From positions 9,052,001 to 9,116,000 of the forward strand of contig JBANAY010000003.1 in NCBI GenBank assembly GCA_037952775.1: 64,000 bases of DNA. Direction: 5' to 3'. Source of the stretch: Clonostachys chloroleuca (taxonomy: Eukaryota > Ascomycota > Sordariomycetes > Hypocreales > Bionectriaceae). This document shows, in pieces, positions 1 to 12,960 of the stretch; the stretch's first letter is position 1; each line of letters starts with the position of its first letter. The position numbers and the translations under genes were made by a program. Below the pieces are notes generated by a model, which saw only the letters and a list, made by a program, of their open reading frames with translations, was not told where the DNA came from and ran no database searches.

Positions 1-328
1 GCTGCTCCGACAACGCGTTTCGCCAAATGTTGAGATCGAATCTCTCCTCCTCTCCACGCTCTTGTCTTGCCTTTCGTTTTCTCCAAGTTCGTAAGAGCTG
101 TCCTTGAACGTGAGCCCTCGGCTCCCATGTTGCCTCAGCCAGCGGGTATCCTGTCCATTCAACGAGCCAGTGCTTGACACCATTCATCCTTCCTTCCGCA
201 ATTATGCCTTCAGCTGTCCATTCTTCATCCGAGTTGATTTCATCTACGATCGTAGAGGTGAGTGAAAGATTGTCATCATCTGCGGAATCTGCATCCAGCA
301 TCTCAACGTCATTGGGAGTGGAAACCAT
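1..328 (-). CDS. Chromodomain protein, N-terminal part (cut by window edge)
   Basis: The minus strand is open from an ATG at 328 to the window edge (109 codons, no stop). Residues 1-36 are acidic and low-complexity. Residues about 37-85 are a chromodomain: an E-E-W start, then the core H-W-L-V-E-W-T-G-Y and A-T-W-E-P, giving the aromatic residues expected of a methyl-lysine cage. A basic stretch (R-K-R-K-A-R) follows. Chromodomains of this kind bind methylated histone tails in the nucleus. The rest of the protein lies outside the window, so HP1-like, remodeller and other fungal chromodomain families cannot be told apart. It is transcribed away from the Rab gene at 1964. The domain is clear; the full identity is not. 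Confidence 0.85.
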   Translation of the reverse strand, partial: MVSTPNDVEMLDADSADDDNLSLTSTIVDEINSDEEWTAEGIIAEGRMNGVKHWLVEWTGYPLAEATWEPRAHVQGQLLRTWRKRKARQERGEEERFDLNIWRNALSEQ

Positions 329-1963
329 GGCTGTCGCCCGAGCGGCGGTAAAGGGCTCCCCGAAGTCTTATACCAACCTAGTTAAGATAAGAATAAGAGA
401 GGAGAAATACGGTCGTCTAAAGTTGTTGATCATGTGTGAGTAGAGCTTATGAGTTTGAAGCTGAGGACGAGAAGAGCGGGAGAGAAAAAAATTAAAATAT
501 TTCCTGTGGTAGGGAAATAGGACAATAAGCATCCAGGCATCAAGTTTCTAGAGTATCGAAATGTGTATTGTGGATTGTGACACAGCATTTAGATGTCGGC
601 TGTTGGATTCCCAACACGCTCAGCACCCTGCACGCGCCTGCCTCTGTGGTGCATTATCGATAAACAAAACAGCCTGATCGGATCCTTATCGTAACACGTC
701 GTCTAACGAAACTGGCGGGGTACTCCCATTTCAACCTTCGGATAGGTTGATGCAATCAAGTATAGCTCATTTTAATATTTGGCGGCTGTCTTAACATAAT
801 GTATCGTCTATTAGCATATCGTGAGGATAAAAGCAAAGAAAAACTGAACTAGCACTGCCATGGTCGGTGCATGATGCCGTAGGTAGAGGACCCGTACTCT
901 AGCATCTTCCTAGAGCGCTACGGGGTAGGTAACAACCCCACGGCTTTGGATGGCTCTTTGATAGGCCAACCACTCACCGACGAGGCGCAGGGTTCCATTC
1001 AACCTAATAATAGGAGATTCCTCCTTTGTCTGACGGCGTGGAAGTTTCAGGCTGCTACCCATTCTGCGGCAGATGTATTATCTTTCTGTTTGTGACTGGC
1101 AGTAATACCAGGCAGCTAGTAATAGCCAGGTACCTATTTATGTATTTTGAGCATCCATCGGCAATTCGCCATCACTGGTTGTGCCTGTTGGCCCAAGTGT
1201 CGGCTCATTACCAAACTAATCCCAGTTACTTGGCTCCAGGTCTCCGTCCAAGATCTTGGAAGAAATTAATACCCCGTCCAAACCTGGGCCAAAAAGAGGC
1301 AGAGGTGCCTGTTTGAATTGCTTTGTAGATACCTGTGCACGTATTCGTACATCGCTGGTTAAAACGGTGCTGCCTTGGATTGTATGCACTACCTCAATTG
1401 TTCGTCCCTAGGTACAAGCAGGCAGCCCTTATGGACGCAGCAGTAACACGAAATTCGCTGTAACTGTAAAAATGGGCTGATAGGAGGTACCTATTTTGCT
1501 GCCCGCTTGTACTGCGAACCTCAAAGGTGGGGTATTCAAGCCTCTGAGTACTTCTGCAGATAACGTCATGCGACTGAGGAGGATGGTGTCGAGGCCCAAG
1601 AATATAGTCAGATGGGGGTGCACTGAGTACATGAGTATTTTTGGTGCATTCCTTCATTGAATCAAAGAGTTGACAGCTTGATCATGGTGCATGTGACGTC
1701 TGGAAACCAGTGCTGACAGAAGGTACCTAGGCCCGCTCAATGCCAACGCGCTAGGTGGCATGTACCTTTGGTAGCAGGTGTCGCCTATCTACGGCTAACT
1801 GCCACGAGTCTTACGCCAGGACTTACGGCGCATCCCTCCTCTCCACATCCTCTCTCAAATGCCAAACTGCCAGCTCTGCCTCTAACTATTCTAATCAAGA
1901 ATCACAACTACACACAACCATTCCGATCAACACCATCACCAAACAGCACACCCCAACATCAAC
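329..1963. other. Intergenic, divergent promoter region
   Basis: This stretch separates the divergent chromodomain and Rab genes. Several copies of a palindromic 'aggtacct'-like motif occur (near 1130, 1489 and 1720). A pyrimidine-rich leader with 'tctccacatcctctct' precedes the Rab start. Short ORFs here have no recognisable product, and no tRNA or other RNA gene was found. Confidence 0.6.
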
Positions 1964-2880
<917 letters not shown>

Positions 2881-3758
2881 ATCTGTCTTCTTTTTTCAGA
2901 CGAATCGCAGGGCTATTGGGGGTAGACATTCATCAGGCGTCTCACCATGTTCCCGATATATTCTTTGTGCCATGTAATGAGGGAATTCGGCGCAGTTCGT
3001 TAGGGAGGACAAGATCACACCGTTTGTTTTTTATTTTCTTTGATATGAGAGGGCGCCAACCATTCCGACTTTCTTCTATTCGACAACATGCTCCAACAAT
3101 AACCTGCGCGGGGGGGTTCGGATGCATGCAATGATCACTGCCTATAACCCTATACCTGACGTAGCTGAATGAATTCGTTAAGCCTGGTTTTACAATGCTT
3201 CGCGTGCATTCCCTTGATACTGAGCGTCCGCTTGCTCTAGGCAGCCATGAAGAAGACAGTACGTTGATGCCACATCTTACTTGATGCCTGGACCCCTAAT
3301 TAGCACCGCCCCCGCCATCCACCAACATAACGGAGTTCACCGTAAGTAAAACGGAGGTACTTCTAGGATCTACATAATCAATGCCGCCAAGAGCATACAT
3401 AATACTCGCAACCGAAAAAATTCGATCAACCTCTAAGGGTGACCTTGAAAGAATGGAAGAATGGATTGCTGTTCAATTCCCTGGCATTTAGAAAGACACA
3501 CATAGCGACAGGGAAACTCAGATGTTGTGATTGCTGCTGCTCTGATGGTACCTTACCTTTGTGATGGTGGAGTCTCGCCGGGTGCCCACAGCGATAAACT
3601 CTTATCGGTGCCTCCACTCAAATGTTTTTTTTCTTGGCCGCTCTCCCATCACCAGCTGTGACCTTCCAATTCGCTGTGAACCACTTCAGATTATCTATTG
3701 CCGTCAGCGACTCTGCGCCGTTAGTCGTGAGACTACTCCGACAAGTGTGTTGCAAACT
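2881..3758. other. Intergenic: Rab 3' region and BRX1 promoter
   Basis: Contains the 3' untranslated region of the Rab gene and the upstream region of BRX1. A G7 run lies near 3111. Short ORFs on both strands have no family signature. Nothing else was recognised. Confidence 0.5.
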
Positions 3759-4898
3759 ATGGCAGCAGTATATAAGTCCCTGTCCAAGAAGGACAGCAAG
3801 AAATCCGCGACAACAGATGACAATGGCATCAAGAAGAACAAGCAACGAGTGCTGGTTCTGTCTTCTCGAGGCGTCACATTCCGGTATGATGTCTTCCCCC
3901 AAACCTTACTCATTTCACCTAACCTAACATATGTAGACACCGCCATCTTCTGAACGATCTCGCTTCTATGCTCCCGCACGGCCGCAAGGATGCTAAGTTC
4001 GACTCCAAAAGCAAGCTTTACGAACTGAATAGTTTGTGCGAACTTTTCAATTGCAACAACTGTCTATTCTTCGAAGCGAGGAAAGGCCAGGATCTGTACT
4101 TGCATTGCTCGTCTGTACCCAACGGGCCAACCATCAAAGTTCGTAGTTCAACTCCCGAAGCATCTTTGGCCGACGCCAATTACACATTTCATTTGCTTCC
4201 CACATCATATATCTAATTGCTCAACTTTGCTCAACTTACTAACTTCTTCACAGTTTCACGTCCAGAATTGTGAGAAGCCATCGGCTGTTTACTTCGCCCC
4301 AGCCACCCAATGCTAACAGTCTATATTAGTGCACACAATGGAGGAACTTCACTTCACTGGCAATTGCCTCAAGGGGTCGCGACCGATTCTCTCATTCGAT
4401 GCCGCCTTCGATAAACAGCCGCATCTGCAAGTCATTCGAGCGCAATTCCAGCGTATATTCGGCGTTCCGCAAGGGGCTCGAAAGTCGAAACCCTTCATCG
4501 ATCATATTATGAGCTTCAGTGTTGTGGATGGGAAGATTTGGGTCAGGAACTATCAGATTAATGAGGAAGAGGCCTCGAAAGTAAAGCCTGCCGAAGACGA
4601 AGTCGATGCAACTAAGGATACCGACCTCAGCCTCATCGAAATCGGACCCAGATTCGTGCTCACTCCCATCTACATATCTGAGGGCTCTTTCGGAGGCCCG
4701 CTCATATTTTCCAACAAGAGTTTCGTTACGCCAAACCAAGTCCGATCGGATATGAGAAAATTGAAGGCTACCAAGCACAATGGCAGATCGGAGCAAACGC
4801 GGGAGAGGCTTTCGAAGAAGGGAGATCTTGGGCTCCGATCAAACATTGGACACGAAAGGCAGCCAGACGAAACGGATACAAAGAGGCTGTTTGCATAG
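3759..4898 (+). CDS. brx1: Ribosome biogenesis protein Brx1 (Brix domain)
   Basis: Four exons, 3759-3883, 3937-4138, 4254-4269 and 4330-4898, give 303 aa. Exon 3 is a 16-bp microexon that restores the conserved run T-I-K-F-H-V-Q-N-L-H. The Brix/IMP4 domain starts with R-V-L-V-L-S-S-R-G-V-T-F-R-H-R-H-L-L-N-D and continues through F-F-E-A-R-K-G-Q-D and F-T-G-N-C-L-K-G-S-R-P-I-L-S-F-D, which is diagnostic of Brx1. A basic C-terminal tail follows. Brx1 is a nucleolar factor needed for 60S subunit assembly. The start at 3759 is the first ATG in frame with the domain and gives a normal, lysine-rich Brx1 N-terminus. Confidence 0.95.
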
Positions 4899-5769
4899 GA
4901 GGTTTGATAATACGAGTAAATATGCCGCCGGCGGAGGAGTTGGCGTTCGAAAAAACGGTCTCAAAATTGTATTGTATCCTGTTCAGTGTTCAATGTACCT
5001 GGTGGCTTTACTCTACCTTCATACCTAACTACCTAAACAAGCTTGTGGCTGGCAGTGGTGAGTGCCCGGCGAAATTTCGGCTAATTGATACTACTTCTTA
5101 TCTACGATCTCCTATCTAAACGACATCATGTCAACATAGATCCCTTGCCATCATTGCTCCAAATTAGAAATCTTCTTTCTTAGACCATCAATCATGGCTG
5201 AGAGGGGTTTCCACGCTTCTTCCATAATGGACACTTTCAAACTACTTTCGCAGTATATCCCCTCTTCCGTTTCAAGCCCCAACGCTGGGGTGGTCGGACA
5301 GTAGGCATTTGGGAATTCGTGGTTTCTCGGTTTTACAGCCGTGGAGCCTCCAAGGAGTCACAGCCTCCAATTCTGCTACGTACGCGTAGCTATTAATTGC
5401 TGATATCTTGTGTTGATCTCTCTCATTCTGGGAAGGGGCCTTCACTCATAGCAGCGCATTCATCTCACTATAACGCGTCGTTCAGCTTTCGGCGTTTGTA
5501 TTTTTTTTACCCAGTTATCTTGAGGGCTTTAACTGCTCATTCCATCTGTCTGTGAGTATTTTCCTGTCTCTCGCTTTCCATTTACTTACGTTCGGTAGCT
5601 TGCGTCTTCACTACTAGCCAGAGGGCCGCATAGCCCAGCCATCAGACGATTGCCACCCTCATCTCTGGCCATTTTGAGTCTCAAACTGAACATTCCAGTC
5701 ATTTACTGCAATTTGCGGCAGGGGCTATCATCACTTACGCTTGATCGTCGAGAAAAACCTTACTTCGCC
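4899..5769. other. Intergenic with long pyrimidine-rich leader
   Basis: Holds the 3' region of BRX1 and the upstream region of the F-box-like gene, including a T-rich tract near 5502-5510. The reading frame of the downstream gene is open back to about 5650, but the ATG at 5770 is preferred. No other feature was seen. Confidence 0.5.
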
Positions 5770-7128
5770 ATGGAGTCAACCGTTGACCAGGCCCAAAGTC
5801 TCTTGGGCCTGCCCAGTGAGATTGTGCTCGACATTTATCAGCAGCTCGATGTGGGAAGTATCTATAAACTCTGTCTAGCAAGTCGATATTTCTATGAGCT
5901 CTTCATCAACAACAAGGTGACTGTGTTGTTACCGGTGATGGCACGTGAATTCAGTCCATTTCATGAACTTCTTCAGATTTACACAGCATCAGCGGATGAC
6001 CTCATTTGCACTCAAGGAGCCGCTTATCAACCTCGTAAGGTTGTATTCAAGCGCTTCCAAGGGAATGTTGGAATCCAGCTGGCACCGCCCCCAGCACCGC
6101 CCATGACCAACATCGACCACATCGCTCGTGACTTCACTCACATCGGCAAAGCTGGCGTAGGGCTTCTAAATCAGAAGACACATGTGTTGAAAGAATCAGA
6201 CCTTGGTCCCATTATCAAGCATTGTCAGCTCGTTCGCAAGTGGGAGGAATTGTTTCCTCAGATGCGATGGTTCTACGATCCCGAGCGATGCCGTCTTCTG
6301 CGGCTACATGAGAAGGAGCGGTTTCGCAAGGCTCTATATCGCTGGTGGCTTTATGGGATTTACTTCCATGGAGATTTGCCTCGACCTCGAGTTGGCCTTC
6401 CAGAACCACATGTCGACGATATTCGGATCAGCCAGATGCGATATCATTCGACCAGTGATCTGTTAGAGTTAATGGATCTGGTGGAGACAATGAAGGATGT
6501 TGTTTTGCATTACATCTGCCCTCGTCTGGATCCCAATGATCAACATCACGTAAGTATCATATCATGATATTCTATACAGGACCTAACTAACATTGCCTTT
6601 TTTTTCCCCAAGTCATCTGATCAGCCGGCTCTGATTGACAGCGTTGACAGAGCGCAGTCATTGACCGACAGCTGGATGGATCAAAGCCATTGGAGCCGGA
6701 TAGTAAAGACTTATGCCAAACTGGGGCCCAAAGATCTCATGTACTACTTTGAGAACATTTACAGTTACCCAAGGAAGCGGCTCATCTCCGAGATACGTCT
6801 CCGGCACCCCAACTTTACGTTTGATCAAGAGTCGATACAGATTGCCGTTCGTTGTGCACTGGATGAGAGGCAGTGGCTTGACAAAGTCCCGAGTCTGGCC
6901 GAGGACAGCGCTGGGGGGATAATTGATTTTGATGACGAAAGAGACGATGAGCGGCTGCTGTACGGGAAGGATGGGAGTCCTAATGGATTGCTTCCGCCCG
7001 GCTCCAAGTTTGTTCGATCACTCTCCCAGTATTCTCCCCGGGGCGACGATGGCTCGTGGCTCGAGGACCAGCATGCTCAAACATGGGCGGGCAGCCATGT
7101 TGTTCCGCCCAGTCAGATGGTTTTATAA
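5770..7128 (+). CDS. F-box-like protein of unknown target
   Basis: Two exons, 5770-6549 and 6613-7128 (intron gtaagt...ccaag), encode 431 aa. Near the N-terminus the run L-L-G-L-P-S-E-I-V-L-D-I-Y-Q-Q-L, followed by S-I-Y-K-L-C-L-A-S-R-Y-F-Y-E-L-F, fits an F-box: L-P-x-E-I opening, then a bulky hydrophobic pattern. The remainder is a fungal-specific region with no known repeat domain and an acidic stretch near residue 345. F-box proteins are substrate adaptors of SCF ubiquitin ligases; the substrate is unknown. An upstream in-frame start at 5650 exists, but the ATG at 5770 has a strong 'cgccATGG' context and sits just before the F-box. Confidence 0.8.
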
Positions 7129-8327
7129 TGAAGGAATGGGAGCTGCGCGTGCTAATGCGCCTTGCGCTGTGTGCACATTTTGTATCAGATCGAGGTGTGT
7201 CTGTGAGTGGCATGCTGCTGGCCGCCCCCTTTTCGACCACAAGGGAAATGAAGACCGTATCAAATTTCAATTCGTGCAGCAGAAGGGAGGGGATGAGACA
7301 GAGGTATAGAGGATAGAATCATGCACATAGAAGGGAAATAGAAGGCCAATCTAGTCATGAAATAAGAAGTAGCAGACGTCCGATTACATGCTCACCGTGA
7401 CAATGTCCTTTGCCTGTGTCTTTTCTCCTGAACGGTATTCTGTCTGAAAAGAGCACATCCATGCATTCACTCATCTGACTACATCTAAGTGCTGTCATGT
7501 AGGCGAGGTGAGGCGAGCTCAGGTTGGGGGTAATAATCTCTGGGAGCAGGTTCAGCGGCCAAACCCCGGAGCGAGCCGCCACCACAACAGTCGACCCAAT
7601 CTGGCGAATTCCCTTTTCCCGTCTTCTGCATCTGATCAATCGCACTCACTTACAGCCCAACCAATCCAACGCAGCGACTCGGCGCAGCATCGCGCAGCCT
7701 CGCAACCTCTGCCGATCCGCTTCCACCCCTTGTGGATTTTATAGGTTCATGCCTGAGGTCAGTAGGCTACCTTGTTTCCCCCTCCGCCTGCATGCACCCT
7801 GAGTTTGCTAGCTTGTGTTGCACCGCCGCCAGTCCTCTGCTTCCCTGATCTGGCCCGCCTACTCTCTCAGTGTATCGGCCAATCCTCACCCGCATTTGCA
7901 TGAGCGTGCCTTTCTCATCAATGTTGTCGTGGTCGCCGTTGTTGTCGCTGTTGCTGCCGTGCCGTTATTGTGCTTCTCACATCGCTCAGACCCTCCTTGC
8001 CCTCACTTCAGCTTCACAACCCTTTATACCTTTGTTCCAAAACTGTGTAGTTCTGTCCCTGACTCCTGAAATAGGATCGCCGGCTCCCGAAAGCCCATTC
8101 AGCCAGCCAGGCAGTCAGAGTACTTTTTCAAGGCCAAGGGAGCATCAGCCTCTTCTCTCTGTCTCTTCTCAGGCCAGCCCAAGGCCATCCAGTACACTAA
8201 CACCCACCACCAGCCATTGTGTATATTCACACAACTGGCTTTGAGCTGGGGTTGTGCAGCCTGGGGTACCCTGCCGGCGGTCCCTAGGTCTACCTACAGG
8301 TAGCCGGACAAAGGAAGATAGAGGGCC
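7129..8327. other. Intergenic, HDA1 upstream region and leader
   Basis: 1.2 kb before HDA1, rich in C and T on the plus strand with several short upstream ORFs (for example near 7508, 7870 and 8060). A long 5' leader with upstream ORFs is plausible but cannot be proven. No RNA gene was seen. Confidence 0.5.
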
Positions 8328-10863
8328 ATGATGCAAGAGGCCGCAGCCATGGATGTTGATGACCATCCCATGAAGGATGCTGCCCACACCAATGGAGATA
8401 GCCAAGAGGACGTCAACGCGAAGCGTTCCAATGAAGAGGACGATACCGTCTCTGAGTCAGGCAGTTCCGATGCCCAGATGGAGCCTGACGCCCAAGACTT
8501 GACGCTACAGCAACTACGTAGGAGAGGGCTTCTGCCCACAGGATGCTGCTACGATGTTCGCATGAAGATGCACATGAACGCCGACTTTAGCCCAAGCGCT
8601 CACCACCCCGAGGACCCTCGCCGGATCCACGAAATCTTCAAGGCCTTCAAAAGAGCAGGTCTAGTTTACAACGGACCTGATGCTGATCTCCCTCGGATCT
8701 TGAAGGAGACACCAACTAGATATATGTGGCGGATTCCAGCTCGGAGCGCCACGCGAGAAGAGATCTGCCTGGCCCACTCGCCTGATCATCTTGCCTGGGT
8801 TGAGAATCTAGACAATCTCAGTACGGCTGAGCTGAGAGATCTCACCAAACGATACGATCAAGGCCGCGAGTCCCTCTACGTCGGAGGAATGTCTCATCCC
8901 GTTGCTCGTCTCTCAACAGGAGGCGCCATCGAGACGTGCAAGAGCGTGGTTGTTGGCAATGTCAAAAATGCATTTGCGGTCATCCGCCCCCCTGGACACC
9001 ATGCCGAGTTCGATACGCCCATGGGCTTTTGCTTCTTCAATAACGTCCCTGTAGCTGTCAAGGTCTGCCAGCAAGACTACCCAGATGAGTGCCGCAAGGT
9101 GCTCATTCTGGACTGGGATGTGCACCACGGCAACGGAGTGCAGAACATATTTTATGATGATCCCAATGTACTTTACATATCACTTCATGTATATCAGAAT
9201 GGCCATTTCTATCCTGGGAAGCCGCCGAACCCGATGACTCCAGACGGAGGTATTGAGCATTGCGGCATTGGACCAGGACTTGGGAGGAATGTAAACATTG
9301 GCTGGCATGATCAAGGCATGGGGGACGGAGAATATATGGCGGCCTTTCAAAAGATCATCATGCCCATCGCCCAAGAATTTGAGCCCGATCTGGTGGTCAT
9401 CTCTGCCGGATTCGACGCTGCAGATGGAGATGAGCTCGGTGGCTGTTTCGTTACACCTCCTTGCTATGCTCACATGACGCATATGCTCATGTCCCTTGCT
9501 AATGGCAAGTTAGCCGTTTGCCTCGAGGGCGGGTACAATCTGAAAGCCATATCGAACTCAGCTGTAGCTGTGGCCAAGACGCTCATGGGCGAGCCCCCGC
9601 CAAAAATGTCGATTCCCAAAATTAACAGGGAAGCCGCCAGAGTTCTTGCCAAGGTTCAAGCTCACCAAGCTCCCTACTGGGAATGCATGCGAGCTGGCGT
9701 AGTCAACGTCCCTGAAGTGCAGAACATGCGAGGCAGCCGTCTCCATGATGTGATCAGAAATGCCCAGCGGCAGATCCTGCAAGAGAAACATAACATGATC
9801 CCGCTCTACGTTCAGAGGGAGGTTCTGTACAAATCTTTCGAGAATCAGGTCTTGATCACACCTAATATCCAAGATTCAAAGAAGGTTCTGCTAATCATTC
9901 ACGACCCGTAAGTTTGATTGAATACATGTCCAGTTGGAGCGAGTGTATGGAAAGGGGGCAAGCGAAACGGTTTTAACCAAGTCCCTTAGGCCCGAGTTGC
10001 TGGCACAGCACGATGCTATTGACACGACGATAGAATCTCACAACTCCTGGGTGGTAAGCTTCATTCCCACTTCTCGTTTTCCCGCCGGGGACCGGTTGGA
10101 TTCATCGTACTGACAAATGTGCAAGGTCGATGGCGTAACCCAGTACATTGATTGGGCAGTACATGAGAAGTTTGGGGTGATGGACATCAACATACCAGCA
10201 TACATTACTCAAGAAGAAGTATAACTTACCCTACCTCTCTGCTACTCGACACCACGCAGATCGAATACTAAATCTGTTTGGCAGGACACGGAGTCATTCA
10301 CCCCTGCGTCGCAGGAACGCGAGCTCAAGCAGCAGGTGTCAGCTCTGGTCTGCTATCTCTGGGACAATTATCTCCAGATGTATGACTTTGAGGACTTAAT
10401 CGTTATGGGCGTGGGTAATGCGTATCTTGGCGTCAAGGTGCTTCTCATTAACAGGGGTGAGCAGCATCACATTTTCTCTAACTCAGCATTGCCCGTTTTT
10501 TTTATCCGCGTTTGAGCTGATAGTTGCTAACTGCTCCGTTTCTCAGATTGCAAAGATAGGATCTCTGGCGTGGTCAATTTCGTCACGGGAAATCTCAGGC
10601 CAGTGAAGTCCGATGTAGACGAGCGGCTGTCTCCATGGTACAAGGAAAACTCTCGCGTCTACGTTGCTGGTAACCACGCATGCTGGTCAGACCCTGACCT
10701 GACACGCAAGGTCAACAAGCGCCGGTTCGGTACCGTGATTAAGAGCGACGCCTTTGGGTTGACCAAGATGATGGAGAGACACTCGAAAGAGGTCCAAGAG
10801 TGGATCTCGGAGAGAGTGCGCAGTGAGGACGATGGACAGACTACGGAGGAAGAAGAAGACTAA
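8328..10863 (+). CDS. hda1: Class II histone deacetylase Hda1
   Basis: Five exons: 8328-9907, 9990-10053, 10126-10218, 10285-10456 and 10547-10863, giving 741 aa. The deacetylase domain (about residues 85-435) has the catalytic motifs P-G-H-H-A-E-F, D-W-D-V-H-H-G-N-G-V (zinc ligands D and H), G-F-D-A-A-D-G-D (second zinc Asp) and L-E-G-G-Y-N. The C-terminal half is an Arb2 domain (V-M-G-V-G-N-A-Y-L-G-V, G-N-H-A-C-W-S-D), the arrangement typical of fungal Hda1. Hda1 removes acetyl groups from histone H3/H2B tails and represses transcription, often of subtelomeric and secondary-metabolite genes. The N-terminal 60 residues are acidic and probably disordered. All introns are GT-AG and phases close correctly. 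Confidence 0.95.
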
Positions 10864-12960
10864 ACAGCAACAGGGGGGACAGATTCTCTGCATGTTTGCT
10901 TTGGGAGACATTATTTCTTGCTCCTCTCTGTTTACGAGATAACGAGGGGGGAATAGAGAGGATGGGGCTGGAGAAGATGGAGACGGATACGTGCTTACTC
11001 TCTTCAGCCTCTCGTGTTATCTGCAGCCTCTGAGGTCTATGGCGAAACCCAGGCAGGACCGCGTACAGTTACGACATGGTTGGCAGGGTAAAATAAACTA
11101 ATATCATGGCGGTGTACTGTATCCATATGCGTCACGGTGAAGAGCATCACCTGGAATTGGCAAAGAGCTGAAAATGTCTGCGTTAGTCTGCATCCGGGCT
11201 GACAAGGGCCCATCTTTCAGGCATTGTGTTTGCATTACGTATGAGAAAGGCATCGTGAGACTGCCTCGACAGTATTGACGCAACAAAGCGCACACAGTGC
11301 AACGGCGAGAATCCTACCCTTGCAATTCAAGGGTCTTTGTTTCTGGATCGGCCAGGGCATGGCGTCATCGCGGCTAGATGCTGGCTATTGGTGTCACTTG
11401 CACATCGGAAGCCAAGCCAGATCGAAACTTGAGGTTTATTGGAACCGTTTATCGTGACATAGTCAGAGAGACAGAGACGTTAGAGATTACAGGGAAAGTG
11501 ATACGGCCGCGGCCAAACAGTGCTGACCGCAGCCAGCCGACAAGATCAACATACTGAGAACCACCATATAGGTATTTCTTGGTCACCGTGTCGCAAACAG
11601 TCTACTTAGCTTCAGGTAGACAGTCGCGCCAAGATCTTGTACTTACTCATAACTATTAATGCAGGCGTGTTCAGTTTGACACATGAGAATCAGAGCAAAC
11701 AGACAATTGCCAGCGCGGGATAACCGAAAGGTAAAGTTTCTAAACGCCATGTGATTCCTCCACTTCATCATCAATTCCAATCCTCTACCAATCCCTATCC
11801 TTTTTTAACGACGCCTCCCAATTCTTCACCGCTTTCAAGTCCATCGGTAGTATGCTGAGACTGGTCGGTCCAATCACCCTGTATCCGAATCACAAGTTGA
11901 ATGCTCTCATTCCTTTCACTGGTTGGATTTGCGCCCAATGTAATAATAGTCAAGTAATCATAAAATCCGACAATAATTTCCCAGGAGCAATATTGTTTCG
12001 CCAGGTCTTTGGCGGGATCAAAGCACTCGTTAAACCCCAACTAAATATAGTGTGGTCGTCTACGAGCCCAAGGCTGCTCGGCTTCTAAGAAGTGTGGGCG
12101 GATAGGCTTCTCAATATCACATGAGGAGAAAGCCTGCTTTCTCCTTTGACTTTCCTCACATATAGGTATTCCGAGGTAAGTCTTCTTTTCTTTCCTCCCA
12201 TGAATCCTCAGCCGAAAACATTATTATATCTTTGAACGGCTACAAGCGGCAACAATCACCTAATGACAATATACGATGCTTGGCGTGACTATTGTGGAAT
12301 CTTGAGATACCTACGTAATGTGTCGGGTCATCCAATCCCTCTAGCGACTTGATGAATACTACCTACCTACTTCGCCACGGTTTGTGATACCCGGCGTGCA
12401 GCTACGAGAACTTTAAAATATAAAACCGGACCCGGCAAACTGTTCGCCTGCTGCGCCCAAGAGAGCCTCGGCCTCGCCACACGTTACGGCCGTTGGATAT
12501 GAAGCGCTTGATGATGTAAGGGTCGTCACTAGGCTACCCCTGTTGCCTGCAGTAATGTCACAGGGGCCAGGCGGCCTTGCCATCATTGTGCCGAGGGTAA
12601 GAAAGGGATCGCCGAACATGAGCACATGAGTTTGCAAGTTCCTGGATTCGTTCGTTCTATAGATCGATCCATGACATACAATTAGGTAATTGAGCGCAAG
12701 CGCCGTCGCTCTATCCCGTTATAGTAGCAACAACATCATGACGTCGTGTTATGCAAAAACGTCGCAGTAGCATGTCAGGCACGATACATTGGATAGATGA
12801 TTGAGTGAAAAATATAATTCCCATTTTGGAATTGTCTCATTATGTCCATAAGCCAGCTAGCAAATGCTCTATAGTGGTAATATAACGGAAGAAGAAAATC
12901 TCATACCCATCGTGTGAAAACTCCTTAAAACCCAATATGCCGTACACACGCTCTTTCAAT
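10864..12960. other. Convergent intergenic region without recognised gene
   Basis: 2.1 kb between the 3' ends of HDA1 and glutamine synthetase. Only short ORFs of fewer than 85 codons are present, with no family signature, and base composition is mixed. Transcript ends of both neighbours are expected here. I see no RNA gene or repeat. Confidence 0.5.

Noticed and set aside
860..1010. tRNA-like stretch with a 'ggttccattc' box
   Set aside because: The B box does not match GGTTCGANTCC and no cloverleaf can be drawn.
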